The notes under the pieces: model-generated | What the model was told of the DNA's origin: nothing | What the model saw: only the letters and a program-made list of their open reading frames with translations | The model's database searches: none | From: Myxococcota bacterium | Lineage (GTDB): Bacteria; Myxococcota; Kuafuiibacteriia; Kuafuiibacteriales; Kuafuiibacteriaceae | DNA length: 36,474 nucleotides | Direction: 5' to 3' | Assembly: GCA_028289325.1 (NCBI GenBank) | Contig: JANQQN010000203.1 | Location: forward strand, 1 to 36,474 | Shown here: one piece after another, positions 8,580 to 15,926 of the stretch | Layout: the number at the start of each line of letters is the position of its first letter | Position numbering within the stretch: position 1 is the first letter of the stretch | Position numbers and translations under genes: made by a program

Positions 8580-8903
8580 ATGATGTATCTCGCTCGAGTC
8601 TTTGTTTCTGTGATGGCTTTTACGGGTGCCTCGGCGCTCCTATCCACGCCGGAGGCCGCGGCGCAATCCAAGCCCAAGCCCCTGGTCAGCGTCAAAGAGC
8701 GGTCCTTCAAAGCGGTGACCCGCGAAGGTCTAAAAGAGATGAAGCTCGACAAGCGGCGCTGGGTGCGAGCGAACGTGAAACAGCCGGGCGGCAAAACCGT
8801 TCACGGCGCGCCCGAGCTTGATCCTGCTGGCGCTGCGGCGGTGGGTATGATCCTGATCGGAGCCGGAGTCATCCTCTTCGAGCGCCGTCGCCGGACCGCG
8901 TAG
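8580..8903 (+). CDS. Small exported protein with a C-terminal exosortase (VPEID-CTERM-like) sorting signal
   Basis: The 107-residue precursor has an N-terminal signal peptide (YLARVFVSVMAFTGASALL, cleavage likely near AAAQS at 26-30). A basic, Lys-rich mature part of about 45 residues follows. The C-terminus is tripartite: APELDP at 77-82, a hydrophobic helix at 84-100 and ERRRRTA at 101-107. This is the layout of a PEP-CTERM/VPEID-CTERM sorting signal. The next gene, 28 bases on, encodes the matching exosortase E-protease fusion, so this is probably its dedicated substrate. After processing it should be cut near the APELD motif and moved to the cell surface. AAAGGAG at 8566-8572 gives seven bases to ATG 8580; the GTG at 8577 is less well spaced. 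The mature part shows no recognisable domain. Confidence 0.75.
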   Translation: MMYLARVFVSVMAFTGASALLSTPEAAAQSKPKPLVSVKERSFKAVTREGLKEMKLDKRRWVRANVKQPGGKTVHGAPELDPAGAAAVGMILIGAGVILFERRRRTA

Positions 8904-8905
8904 CG

Positions 8906-8928
8906 AAAAGGAGCGTCTCCGCGGACGC
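8906..8928 (+). promoter_or_regulatory. Distant Shine-Dalgarno site with an intervening hairpin before xrtE
   Basis: AAAAGGAG (8906-8913) is the only ribosome-binding site before the xrtE ATG at 8932, but it lies 18 bases away. The intervening GCGTC (8913-8917) and GACGC (8924-8928) can pair around TCCGCG and would bring the site to a normal distance. No alternative in-frame start codon occurs between the upstream stop and 8932. Whether the fold forms or regulates translation is inference. Confidence 0.35.
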
Positions 8929-8931
8929 CCC

Positions 8932-10521
8932 ATGTCGCACTTCCTCCCGATCGTTGGCCTGCTGACCCTGATCGAGGTCTTCGTCCTCTCTCTTCTGTTC
9001 GACATCCAGCCGCTGACCACGCAGTCGGGCCTCGCCGCGCTCGTGGGCGGCGGCGGGGGGCTGGTTCCTCTGTTGTTCATCGGCCCGCTCGTCCTGACCA
9101 TGCTTCGGGACGCCACCCTGCACCAGCTGGCCGTCCAGCTGGGGCGGGTCCGGGTCCCGCCGTATCGCGCGGCGGCGGCGTTTGCGGCGCAGCTTCTCGC
9201 CTTCGGGGCTTTTCTGTACGCCACCCGCGCCCTGCTGTCGGCGTCCCACCCGACCGACCTGCAGGTGTTGATGTGGCTCTGCGCAGCCCCTTTGGTGCCC
9301 GCCATCGCTTGGGTGGTGGCCTGGCCGGACACGCGGGTCCTCCCTCTTCTTCAGCGCGCCGCGCCCGCCCTCCTCATCGGGGTGGCGCTGTCGCTGTTCG
9401 TGTGGTCGATGGGCTCGGTCTCCGCGGCCTTCTGGAACCGCCTGTCCCCCGTGGTCCTGATTCCCGTCCACGAGATCCTGCAGCTGACCCTCACCGACGT
9501 CGTGTACGAGCCGGAGCTGCGCAACGTCGGCACCGAGCGTTTCCTCGTGAACATCTCGAAGCAGTGCTCGGGGCTCGAGGGGTTGGGCCTGCTCGTTTCT
9601 TTGGCAATCATCACCATCTTCCAGCGCCGTAACGCGTGGCCATGGCCGCAAGCGGTGTTGTTGATCGTCAGCGCGGCCGTCCTGTCGTGGGTCGCGAACG
9701 TCATCCGGATCAGCCTTCTGGTGATGATCGGCGACGCCGGTTACGAGGCGGTGGCCATCGGCGGCTTTCACTCCAAGGCCGGCTGGGTCCTGTACTCCCT
9801 GATCGCCCTCGCGATGATGGTCTTCGTTTCCCGCAAGGCCTCGCCCGACGCGCCGTCCCCCATCGCGGCGGCCGGCGAAGACCCGGTGTTGACCCGGGTC
9901 GAAGCGTTCGTGGGCCCGGTGCTCGCATTCACCGTGGCCGGGCTCCTCACCAGCCTCGCCACCGCCGACGCCTTCGATCCCCTGTACGGCCTGCGAACCA
10001 TCGTGGGGGGCATCGCGCTGATGTTCGCGCTTCGCTCGCTGCGGCCCGCGGACCTCCGGGATGAACCCAACGCCGGCGCACCCGCGGCCGCGGTCGGCAT
10101 CGGCGTCCTGACCTACGGGATATGGCTGCTGCTCGCGCCCGGCCCGATCCACGCGCCGCTGGTCGAAGGCTTGACCTCGATGTCGACGTTCGCCGCGACG
10201 TCGTGGGTCGTGGCCCGGATCGTGGGTACGGTGATCGTGGTCCCCTGGGTCGAGGAGCTCGCCTTTCGCGGTTACCTGCTTCGCCGTCTGAGCGGCGAAG
10301 ACTTCATGGCCATCCCCTACGCCCGTTTCTCTCTGATGCCGGTGATCATTTCGTCGCTCGCTTTCGCCGCCGTGCACGGCGCGTTTGTCGGGGGGTTCGC
10401 GGCCGCCGTGTTGTTCGCGGCGGCCCAAGCCTACGGGCGACGCCTTCGTGATGCGGTCATCGCCCACGCGACGACCAACGCCCTGATCGTCATTCAAGCG
10501 TTCATCGAGTGGCCGACGTGA
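8932..10521 (+). CDS. xrtE: Exosortase E fused to a CPBP (CAAX-type) membrane protease
   Basis: A 529-residue polytopic inner-membrane protein. The N-terminal exosortase part (about 1-300) carries the catalytic triad: Cys212 in KQCSGLEG, Arg259 in NVIRISLL and His280 in GGFHSKAGW. The C-terminal part (about 385-529) is a CPBP intramembrane metalloprotease with E441/E442 in VEELAFRGYLLRR, His482 in AAVHGAF and His512 in AHATTN. This fusion is the known exosortase E/protease of the VPEID-CTERM system, which cleaves and sorts proteins bearing a short motif, TM helix and Arg cluster at the C-terminus. The gene immediately upstream encodes exactly such a protein. The last four bases of this gene overlap the following methyltransferase (GTGA). 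All catalytic residues of both halves are present. Confidence 0.92.
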   Translation: MSHFLPIVGLLTLIEVFVLSLLFDIQPLTTQSGLAALVGGGGGLVPLLFIGPLVLTMLRDATLHQLAVQLGRVRVPPYRAAAAFAAQLLAFGAFLYATRALLSASHPTDLQVLMWLCAAPLVPAIAWVVAWPDTRVLPLLQRAAPALLIGVALSLFVWSMGSVSAAFWNRLSPVVLIPVHEILQLTLTDVVYEPELRNVGTERFLVNISKQCSGLEGLGLLVSLAIITIFQRRNAWPWPQAVLLIVSAAVLSWVANVIRISLLVMIGDAGYEAVAIGGFHSKAGWVLYSLIALAMMVFVSRKASPDAPSPIAAAGEDPVLTRVEAFVGPVLAFTVAGLLTSLATADAFDPLYGLRTIVGGIALMFALRSLRPADLRDEPNAGAPAAAVGIGVLTYGIWLLLAPGPIHAPLVEGLTSMSTFAATSWVVARIVGTVIVVPWVEELAFRGYLLRRLSGEDFMAIPYARFSLMPVIISSLAFAAVHGAFVGGFAAAVLFAAAQAYGRRLRDAVIAHATTNALIVIQAFIEWPT

Positions 10522-11234
10522 GCCGCGACCCGCCCCACGATCCTCACTCCATGAAGCGACTGACGGCGGGGGCGGCGATCAACTTTCCGGGCGAGACCCT
10601 CTTCGCGCGCGTGGCGCGAGCGGTGTGCGACGCCGGCTGTCTGCCCCGAAAGGAGCTGTACGAGACCTGGGAAGTCGCCCGGCGAGTGGTCCGGCGATTC
10701 CGAGGGGGTCGGGTGGTCGACCTGGCCGCAGGTCATGGCCTGCTGGCCCACGTCATGTGTTTGCTCGACCCTTCGCTCGACGGCGCGGTCGCCGTGGATC
10801 GGCGTCGCCCGCCCAGCGCCGACCGGCTCGCGGCCGCGCTGGCCGCGCGATGGCCGCGGTTGGTCGGTCGGATCGACTACCTGGAGGCCGAACTGAAGGG
10901 CGTGAAACTGCGGCCCACCGACACCGTGCTCAGCGTGCACGCGTGCGGATCGTTGAGCGATCTCGTCCTCGACCTGGCCGTGGCCGCGCAGGCCCGGGTC
11001 GCGGTATTGCCGTGCTGCCACTCGAAGCGTCACTGCGACACGGGCGGGCTTCTCGGCTGGATGGAGCCCAGCCTGGCCATCGACGTCACCCGCGCCGCCC
11101 GCCTCACCGCGACCGGCTACCGGGTCCACACCGCGATGATTCCCGAGACGATCACCCCGAAAGCCAGGCTGCTGTTCGGCCACCCGCCGGGATTGATCAA
11201 CTCGACCGACGCCGACCTCGCGCCCCCAGGTTGA
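10518..11234 (+). CDS. Class I SAM-dependent methyltransferase (Methyltransf_32/METTL25-like)
   Basis: The protein has 238 residues from GTG 10518, which overlaps the xrtE stop by four bases (GTGA). Alternatives are GTG 10509 and ATG 10551, the latter directly before the conserved part. The SAM site is VVDLAAGHGLLAH, followed by the acidic AVDRRRP. The later blocks SVHACGSLSDLVLDLA and VAVLPCCHSKRHCDTGG are characteristic of the PF13679 methyltransferase group, to which eukaryotic METTL25-type proteins belong. The substrate is unknown. Overlap with xrtE suggests co-expression with the sorting system, but that is positional evidence only. The 3' end runs 38 bases into the opposing subtilase gene. 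Confidence 0.82.
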   Translation: MSRDPPHDPHSMKRLTAGAAINFPGETLFARVARAVCDAGCLPRKELYETWEVARRVVRRFRGGRVVDLAAGHGLLAHVMCLLDPSLDGAVAVDRRRPPSADRLAAALAARWPRLVGRIDYLEAELKGVKLRPTDTVLSVHACGSLSDLVLDLAVAAQARVAVLPCCHSKRHCDTGGLLGWMEPSLAIDVTRAARLTATGYRVHTAMIPETITPKARLLFGHPPGLINSTDADLAPPG

Positions 11235-12525
11235 TGTTCAGCGCGCCGATGATGGTCATCGGACCGGCGGCCTGAGCGCTTTTTAAGCACGGATCCGGCG
11301 CGCGCTCGCGGCCGAACCGCTCCACGAGGAGGGCTTCGGCCCGGTCGACCCGGAGGTTGCCCGCGCCCTCGGACGTCTTTGGGATGTCCGTTTGGTCGAA
11401 CGCGGTCTCGGTGAGGATCCGCTGGATGTCGCCGTCGCGCACCAGCTCGACGGCCGACTTGCGCAGGCGGCCGTTGGTGAACAGGTCTTGCGCCCGCCCC
11501 AGGAGCAGGGCGGCCGCGCCGGCGACGGCCGGCGCCGCCATCGAGGTGCCGGACAAGGCCGCGAACCCCTCGTCGAGGAAGGTCGACACCACCTCCACCC
11601 CGTTCGCCCCGATGTCCGGCTTGTCGGTCTGACCGGTGCCGTCGTCACGCGCGCTTCCTCTCGACGAAAAAGGCGCGATGGTATCGTCGGTCTGCTCCGG
11701 CGTGCCTTGGGTGTCGAAGGCCGCCACCGCCACCGCGTCCTCGGCGTTGCCGGGAGAAGAGATGGTCCCGGCCCCGGGCCCATCGTTGCCGGCCGCCGCG
11801 ACCACCAGGATGCCCGCCGCCCGCAACGCCTTCACCTTCTCGTGCAGCGGGTCCGAACCGACGGGGCCGGCAGGCCCGCCCAGCGATAGGTTGACGACCA
11901 TCGGTCGACCGCGGGCCAGAAAGTATTCCTGCGCCTTATCCAGCCCGGACAGCACCGATGCCGTACTGCCTCGCCCTCGGTCGTCGAGGACCCGTACCCC
12001 GAGGATCGCCGCCGCCGGCGCCATGCCGCGAACGGTCCCGTCGGCCCCGCCGATGCCCGCGACGTGGGTGCCGTGGCCGGTCTGGCCGTCCCGGGGGACG
12101 GTCTCGGTGCCAGCAAATACATCGAAGAAGCCCTCGATGCGGTCGTCGTAGTCCGGATGGGGTGCGATACCGCTATCGACGATCACCAGGTCCGTTCCTT
12201 GGCCCCGAATGCCCCGCGCATGCAGCTTGTCGGCGCCGTGGGTCGCCCGCGTGTTGAGCGTCTTTCTCGTGATACCCGTTACTTCCGCCCCCAGGCGCTT
12301 CATCGCCGCCGGCGACGGATTCGACATCGGGCGGTTTTCGAAGACCTGGCCGCCCATCTTCTCGATGTTGGCCTTATCGGCGGCGCTCAGATCCCGGACC
12401 ACGAAGCGGCCCTTGTCGCGGGTCGACAGGGCGCCCGGGCCTTGCTGAACCCCGCAGTCCTTGAGGGTGGTGTTCGGCGGCAGCTGTACGATGAAGCGGT
12501 CAGCGACGGTATGTAGTCTTGTCAC
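11197..12525 (-). CDS. Subtilisin-like serine protease (S8 family)
   Basis: A 442-residue peptidase with a complete catalytic set: Asp117 in VIVDSGI, His151 in GHGTHVAGI, oxyanion Asn247 in AAAGNDG and Ser328 in LSGTSMAAP. Residues 1-95 resemble an inhibitor-type prodomain (FIVQLPPNTTLKDCG, then KANIEKMGGQVFENR). No signal peptide is visible, so it may be intracellular or leave by an unusual route. Start GTG 12525 is the only start codon in reach. It lacks a Shine-Dalgarno site and is preceded by a hairpin at 12535-12551. A stop lies in frame farther upstream, so a hidden N-terminal signal is unlikely. The 3' end overlaps the convergent methyltransferase by 38 bases. Confidence 0.92.
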   Translation of the reverse strand: MTRLHTVADRFIVQLPPNTTLKDCGVQQGPGALSTRDKGRFVVRDLSAADKANIEKMGGQVFENRPMSNPSPAAMKRLGAEVTGITRKTLNTRATHGADKLHARGIRGQGTDLVIVDSGIAPHPDYDDRIEGFFDVFAGTETVPRDGQTGHGTHVAGIGGADGTVRGMAPAAAILGVRVLDDRGRGSTASVLSGLDKAQEYFLARGRPMVVNLSLGGPAGPVGSDPLHEKVKALRAAGILVVAAAGNDGPGAGTISSPGNAEDAVAVAAFDTQGTPEQTDDTIAPFSSRGSARDDGTGQTDKPDIGANGVEVVSTFLDEGFAALSGTSMAAPAVAGAAALLLGRAQDLFTNGRLRKSAVELVRDGDIQRILTETAFDQTDIPKTSEGAGNLRVDRAEALLVERFGRERAPDPCLKSAQAAGPMTIIGALNINLGARGRRRSS

Positions 12526-12534
12526 TCGGTCGTT

Positions 12535-12551
12535 ATCGGCGAGACGCCGAT
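12535..12551 (-). promoter_or_regulatory. Perfect hairpin in the 5' leader of the subtilase gene
   Basis: ATCGGCG (12535-12541) and CGCCGAT (12545-12551) form a perfect 7-bp stem with a three-base loop. It ends nine bases before the subtilase GTG, where a ribosome-binding site would lie, and none is visible. It may control translation or be the base of a leader structure; function is inference. Confidence 0.4.
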
Positions 12552-12608
12552 CTTGATGTGCGAGAAGTAGGAATATAAACGACCTTAAAGATCTACCTCA
12601 CCAGATCT
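12552..12608. promoter_or_regulatory. AT-rich core of the divergent subtilase/kinase promoter region
   Basis: This is the most AT-rich part of the 190-base divergent spacer. On the plus strand a TATAAA lies at 12574-12579 with a TTGATG-like -35 at 12553-12558 (spacing short at 15). On the minus strand the same place reads TTTATA/TATATT. Two palindromic AGATCT copies (12589-12594 and 12603-12608) are separated by eight bases and could be a regulator site. These are weak, eye-based signals. Confidence 0.25.
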
Positions 12609-12715
12609 GTCATTCGCTCTTACCTCTGAGTGGGCAATAATGCTCGGTTTACAGTCTCGCGTACTTCTGTGAAAGACTCGACGCTTCGAAGCCCGGCCGC
12701 TCCTCGAGGTGTAGG

Positions 12716-14104
12716 TTGAACGATTCGACGGATCCCATGATCGGAACGCTCGTCGGCGGCAACCTTCGTATCGTCGCCCACCTTGCTGACGGCGGCACCG
12801 GCACGATCTACCGGGCGATTCAAACGTCGACGGACCGGCCCGTGGCGGTGAAGATCCTCGCCAAGCGAAGCCCCGGCGACGAGGAGATGTTCGAGCGATT
12901 TCAGACCGAGGTCCGATCGCTCGCCCGCGTGACGCATCCCAACGTCGTTCGGCTCTACGACTGCGGTCAGATCACCGACGGACGATGGTACCTCAGCATG
13001 GAGCTGCTGGAGGGTCGCTCGCTCGACAAGCTCCTCAAGGATGGTCCCCTGCCCGCGGACCGCTGTCTCGAGATCATCGATGATGTCGCCGCGGTCCTCG
13101 AAGACGCGCACCAGCACGGCATCGTCCATCGGGACATCAAGCCCCCCAACGTATTCCTGCAGCGGGTCGGCCACTACGAGTGCGTTCGCCTCCTGGACTT
13201 CGGCATCGCACGCCTCGGCCAGCGCCCAGGCTTGGGCGACCGCCCCGCGGGGACCCCCGCGTACATGGCCCCCGAGCAGATCCGAGGCGCCGAAGTCGAC
13301 GGCCGAGCCGACATCTACGCCCTCGGGGTGGTGGCCTACGAGTGCCTCGGCGGCCGGCATCCGTATGGACACGACACCCCGATCACGATGATGGCCCGAC
13401 ACGTCGTCGAGCCCCCCCAGCCCTTGCTCGAGCGTCGGCCCGACCTCGACATCGATTCCGAGCTGGCCGCATTCGTCATGCGGCTGCTCGACAAAGACCC
13501 GGATCGCCGGCCCGCGGACATCGTGTCGTTCCGCGCCGAGCTGCAGCACTTCTTCAAGGCGCCGCCGCCCCGACGCGGCGCGTCTACCCAGCGACGTCCG
13601 ATCGAGGTCGCCGAACCGCCCTCGTCTCCCTCGAACGCGGAGGACCCAGAGGTCGTATCCGACGTGGAACCGGTCGAGGCCCCCGCCCCGACCCGACCCC
13701 GACGGCGGCGGTTGATAGGACTGGTGAGCGCAGGCCTCCTGGTCGCGCTGGCCACCTACTTCGGGATCCAGTCGGGCTATCTTTCGTCGGCGATCCCTCG
13801 ACCGCCCGCCGCGTTCACCGCCGCCTCGACGCGCTCGAGCCCATCCGTCATTCGCCGAGACCCTACCCGACCGGCGCGAAACGTGCGGGTGTGTTACGAG
13901 TCGGGCGGAGGTTCTTCACTCGTCGCGCCCCGGCTGAAGGTCGACGGCGCCCAGGCCGAAGTCGAACCCCGAGCGCGGTGCTTCGAGGTGAGCCTCTCGC
14001 TCGGCGAACATACTTTTGTCTTGGAAACCGATGACGGAGTGCAAGCTCGACTGCGCCACACGATCGACGCCGGTACCCAACGCGTGTCGTTGCTCGTTCC
14101 CTGA
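12716..14104 (+). CDS. Membrane-anchored eukaryotic-type Ser/Thr protein kinase
   Basis: A 462-residue protein kinase. The kinase domain (about 17-280) has the Gly-loop LADGGTGTIYRA, Lys46 in PVAVKIL, HRDIKPPN (138-145; a Pro stands where Glu is common), DFGIAR from 161 and MAPEQ with APE at 185-187. The motifs are complete, so it should be active. A Pro-rich linker (281-328), a basic stop RPRRRRR and one TM helix (about 333-351) follow. The small extracytoplasmic C-terminal domain of about 110 residues contains two Cys (Cys393, Cys422) and could sense an unknown signal. The start is TTG 12716 with GAGG at 12704-12707; ATG 12737 is an alternative. It reads into panE after 36 bases. Confidence 0.92.
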   Translation: MNDSTDPMIGTLVGGNLRIVAHLADGGTGTIYRAIQTSTDRPVAVKILAKRSPGDEEMFERFQTEVRSLARVTHPNVVRLYDCGQITDGRWYLSMELLEGRSLDKLLKDGPLPADRCLEIIDDVAAVLEDAHQHGIVHRDIKPPNVFLQRVGHYECVRLLDFGIARLGQRPGLGDRPAGTPAYMAPEQIRGAEVDGRADIYALGVVAYECLGGRHPYGHDTPITMMARHVVEPPQPLLERRPDLDIDSELAAFVMRLLDKDPDRRPADIVSFRAELQHFFKAPPPRRGASTQRRPIEVAEPPSSPSNAEDPEVVSDVEPVEAPAPTRPRRRRLIGLVSAGLLVALATYFGIQSGYLSSAIPRPPAAFTAASTRSSPSVIRRDPTRPARNVRVCYESGGGSSLVAPRLKVDGAQAEVEPRARCFEVSLSLGEHTFVLETDDGVQARLRHTIDAGTQRVSLLVP

Positions 14105-14140
14105 CTTCCCGGACGTGTGCTACATCGGCCCGTGGTGACG

Positions 14141-15133
14141 ATGCTTCGATTGGGAATCATGGGCGCAGGAGCCATCGGGGGCTTCGTGGGGGTGCGGGCG
14201 GCGGCGGCGGGGGTGCCGGTGACGATGATCGGTCGCTCGGCGCTGAGCGCGGTGCAAGACCGCCTCAAGGCCGTTGATCTGGACAATCAGGCCAGCGTTC
14301 CCACCGCCGAGCTACGGGTCTCGGACGACCCCGCGGACCTCGCCGACGCCGACGTCTGTCTGTTGACCACCAAGTCGAAAGACACCATCGAGGCCGGGAC
14401 TCGCCTGAAGGAGGTCCTGCCGCCGGAGGTCCCCGTCGTATCGCTGCAAAACGGCCTCGACAACCCGGAGCGACTGCGAAGCGTGGGACTCAGCCAGGTG
14501 GTGCCCGGGCTCGTGACGTTCAATGTCGTCTGGCAAGACGCGGTGTTCCGCCAGACGACCAGCGGGCCGATCGTGACCGAAGCCGGCGACAGCCACCCCG
14601 GCCTCGCCGAGCTCGTGGGGAGACTGACCGATGTCCCGTGGATCGTGGAGGACGATCTGCGGGCCATGCAGGCCGGCAAGCTCCTCATCAATCTCAATAA
14701 TGGGGTCTGCGCAGCGAGCGGCGTCACCGTCGCCGAGTCCCTCAAGTCGAAGGCCTTGCGCCGGGTGTTCGCCCTCTGCATCCGCGAGGGCCTCAAGGTC
14801 TTCGCACGGGCTGGTCATCCCGTGCGCCGCATCGGCCGCATCTCCCCCGAGGCCATCGCTCGCATCTTGGTCCTTCCTGATTTTCTTTTCACTCGTCTCG
14901 CTCAGCGAATGGTGAAAGTGGACCCTCTTGCGAAGTCGTCGACGCTTCAGGACCTCGAGCGCGGGCGGCCGACCGAGATCGATGATCTCAACGGGGCCAT
15001 CGTTCGCTTGGGAGAACAACACGGCGTGCAGACGCCGGCGAACCGCTACATCACCGAGACCATCAAGCGGCTCGAAGAAACGAACGATCGCGTCCACCCG
15101 AGCGTCGACGATATCGTGGCCGCCGTCGGCTGA
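14141..15133 (+). CDS. panE: 2-dehydropantoate 2-reductase (ApbA/PanE family)
   Basis: This NADPH-dependent enzyme would reduce ketopantoate to pantoate in coenzyme A synthesis. The N-terminal Rossmann motif is GAGAIGG directly after the start (residues 8-14). Later blocks are LLTTKSKDT, VVSLQNGLDNPE, the catalytic-Lys region QAGKLLINLNN and the C-terminal-domain signature RGRPTEIDDLNGAIVRLG followed by HGVQTPANR. The length of 330 residues is slightly more than usual. I start at ATG 14141, which places the Rossmann strand correctly; GTG codons at 14117, 14132 and 14135 are in frame. It follows the kinase gene by 36 bases and is probably in its operon. Some paralogues of this family act on other 2-oxo acids, so the substrate is inferred. 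Confidence 0.87.
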   Translation: MLRLGIMGAGAIGGFVGVRAAAAGVPVTMIGRSALSAVQDRLKAVDLDNQASVPTAELRVSDDPADLADADVCLLTTKSKDTIEAGTRLKEVLPPEVPVVSLQNGLDNPERLRSVGLSQVVPGLVTFNVVWQDAVFRQTTSGPIVTEAGDSHPGLAELVGRLTDVPWIVEDDLRAMQAGKLLINLNNGVCAASGVTVAESLKSKALRRVFALCIREGLKVFARAGHPVRRIGRISPEAIARILVLPDFLFTRLAQRMVKVDPLAKSSTLQDLERGRPTEIDDLNGAIVRLGEQHGVQTPANRYITETIKRLEETNDRVHPSVDDIVAAVG

Positions 15134-15154
15134 ATGACGTGACCGGGACGCAAC

Positions 15155-15170
15155 GCGGTCGAAGAACCGC
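15155..15170. terminator. Small hairpin between convergent panE and the phosphatase gene
   Basis: GCGGT (15155-15159) and ACCGC (15166-15170) form a 5-bp stem with loop CGAAGA in the 40-base gap between two converging genes. No T-run follows, so termination activity is only a possibility. Confidence 0.22.
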
Positions 15171-15173
15171 CGA

Positions 15174-15893
15174 TTACCGGTAGGTCCGAACCTTCGGATC
15201 CGCCAGGTGCGCAATGGCGTTGAACTGGTCGAACGAGACCCGGGCGCCGGAAAACGTGAACCGGGTCAGCGACGCGTTGTAGACCCGCCAGTTGAGTTTG
15301 GCGGCTTGAATCTCCGGGGCTCGGAGCACCGACTGCACGGCGACCCCGATCGGTCCCCCGGAGGTCACCGCGACCACCGTCGAGCTCTTCGGCGCCGACG
15401 ACATCGCGGTTTGTAGCGCCGCCGTGACCCCGGCCGAGAATCGAGACCAGGTCAAAAGGTCCGGCGCGTCGTAGTCGCCGTGGACCCACGCGTCCATGAC
15501 CGCCTCCAGAACCAAATGGGCCCACCGGTAGCGCTCGCGATCGTCGGTGGCCCGGTGAAGGTTGTCGACCCGCCGCGAGAACTCCGGGTCTCGGGCCGCG
15601 AGCTGCGGCGCGATCGTCTTCTGAATATCTTCGGCGGGATACTCGTCGAGACCGGCCGCCACCTCGGGAGCCGGCCACGCCGCCCCGGCTTCCTGGGCCG
15701 CGTCGCTCGCCAGCAGCGCGGTGTCTTGCTGGCGCCGGAGGGTTCCGGTCCACACCCGGTCCACCTCGATGCCTTCGCGCGCGAACCACTGGCCCACGAG
15801 GCGGCTTTGCGTCCGCCCGAGATCCGACAGCCGGTCGTAGTCGTCGGTCAGAAACCGCGCCTGACCGTGTCGAAGCAAGTACAGGGTGCTCAT
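15174..15893 (-). CDS. Histidine phosphatase superfamily protein, variant lacking the second catalytic His
   Basis: The 239-residue protein begins MSTLYLLRHGQARF, carrying the phospho-acceptor His of the RHG motif. The downstream basic residues are in VDRVWTGTLRRQQDTA. In canonical members the second His sits in a V.SHGG motif. Here the corresponding text is VVAVTSGGPIG, with Ser in its place, so activity may be altered. A family subset with TSGGP exists, so this need not be a dead enzyme. An excellent Shine-Dalgarno site (AAGGAGG, complement of 15900-15906) is six bases from ATG 15893. The gene lies 33 bases behind the acyl-CoA carboxylase and is probably co-transcribed with it. The substrate is unknown. 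Confidence 0.87.
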   Translation of the reverse strand: MSTLYLLRHGQARFLTDDYDRLSDLGRTQSRLVGQWFAREGIEVDRVWTGTLRRQQDTALLASDAAQEAGAAWPAPEVAAGLDEYPAEDIQKTIAPQLAARDPEFSRRVDNLHRATDDRERYRWAHLVLEAVMDAWVHGDYDAPDLLTWSRFSAGVTAALQTAMSSAPKSSTVVAVTSGGPIGVAVQSVLRAPEIQAAKLNWRVYNASLTRFTFSGARVSFDQFNAIAHLADPKVRTYR

Positions 15894-15926
15894 CGTCGTC
15901 CTCCTTCGCCGCCTATCACAATCGCG

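Noticed and set aside
8869..10497. Long minus-strand open frame (542 codons) opposite xrtE
   Set aside because: Its composition is extreme (Arg, Gly, Asp, Gln, His) with no domains, while the plus strand encodes a complete exosortase/protease.
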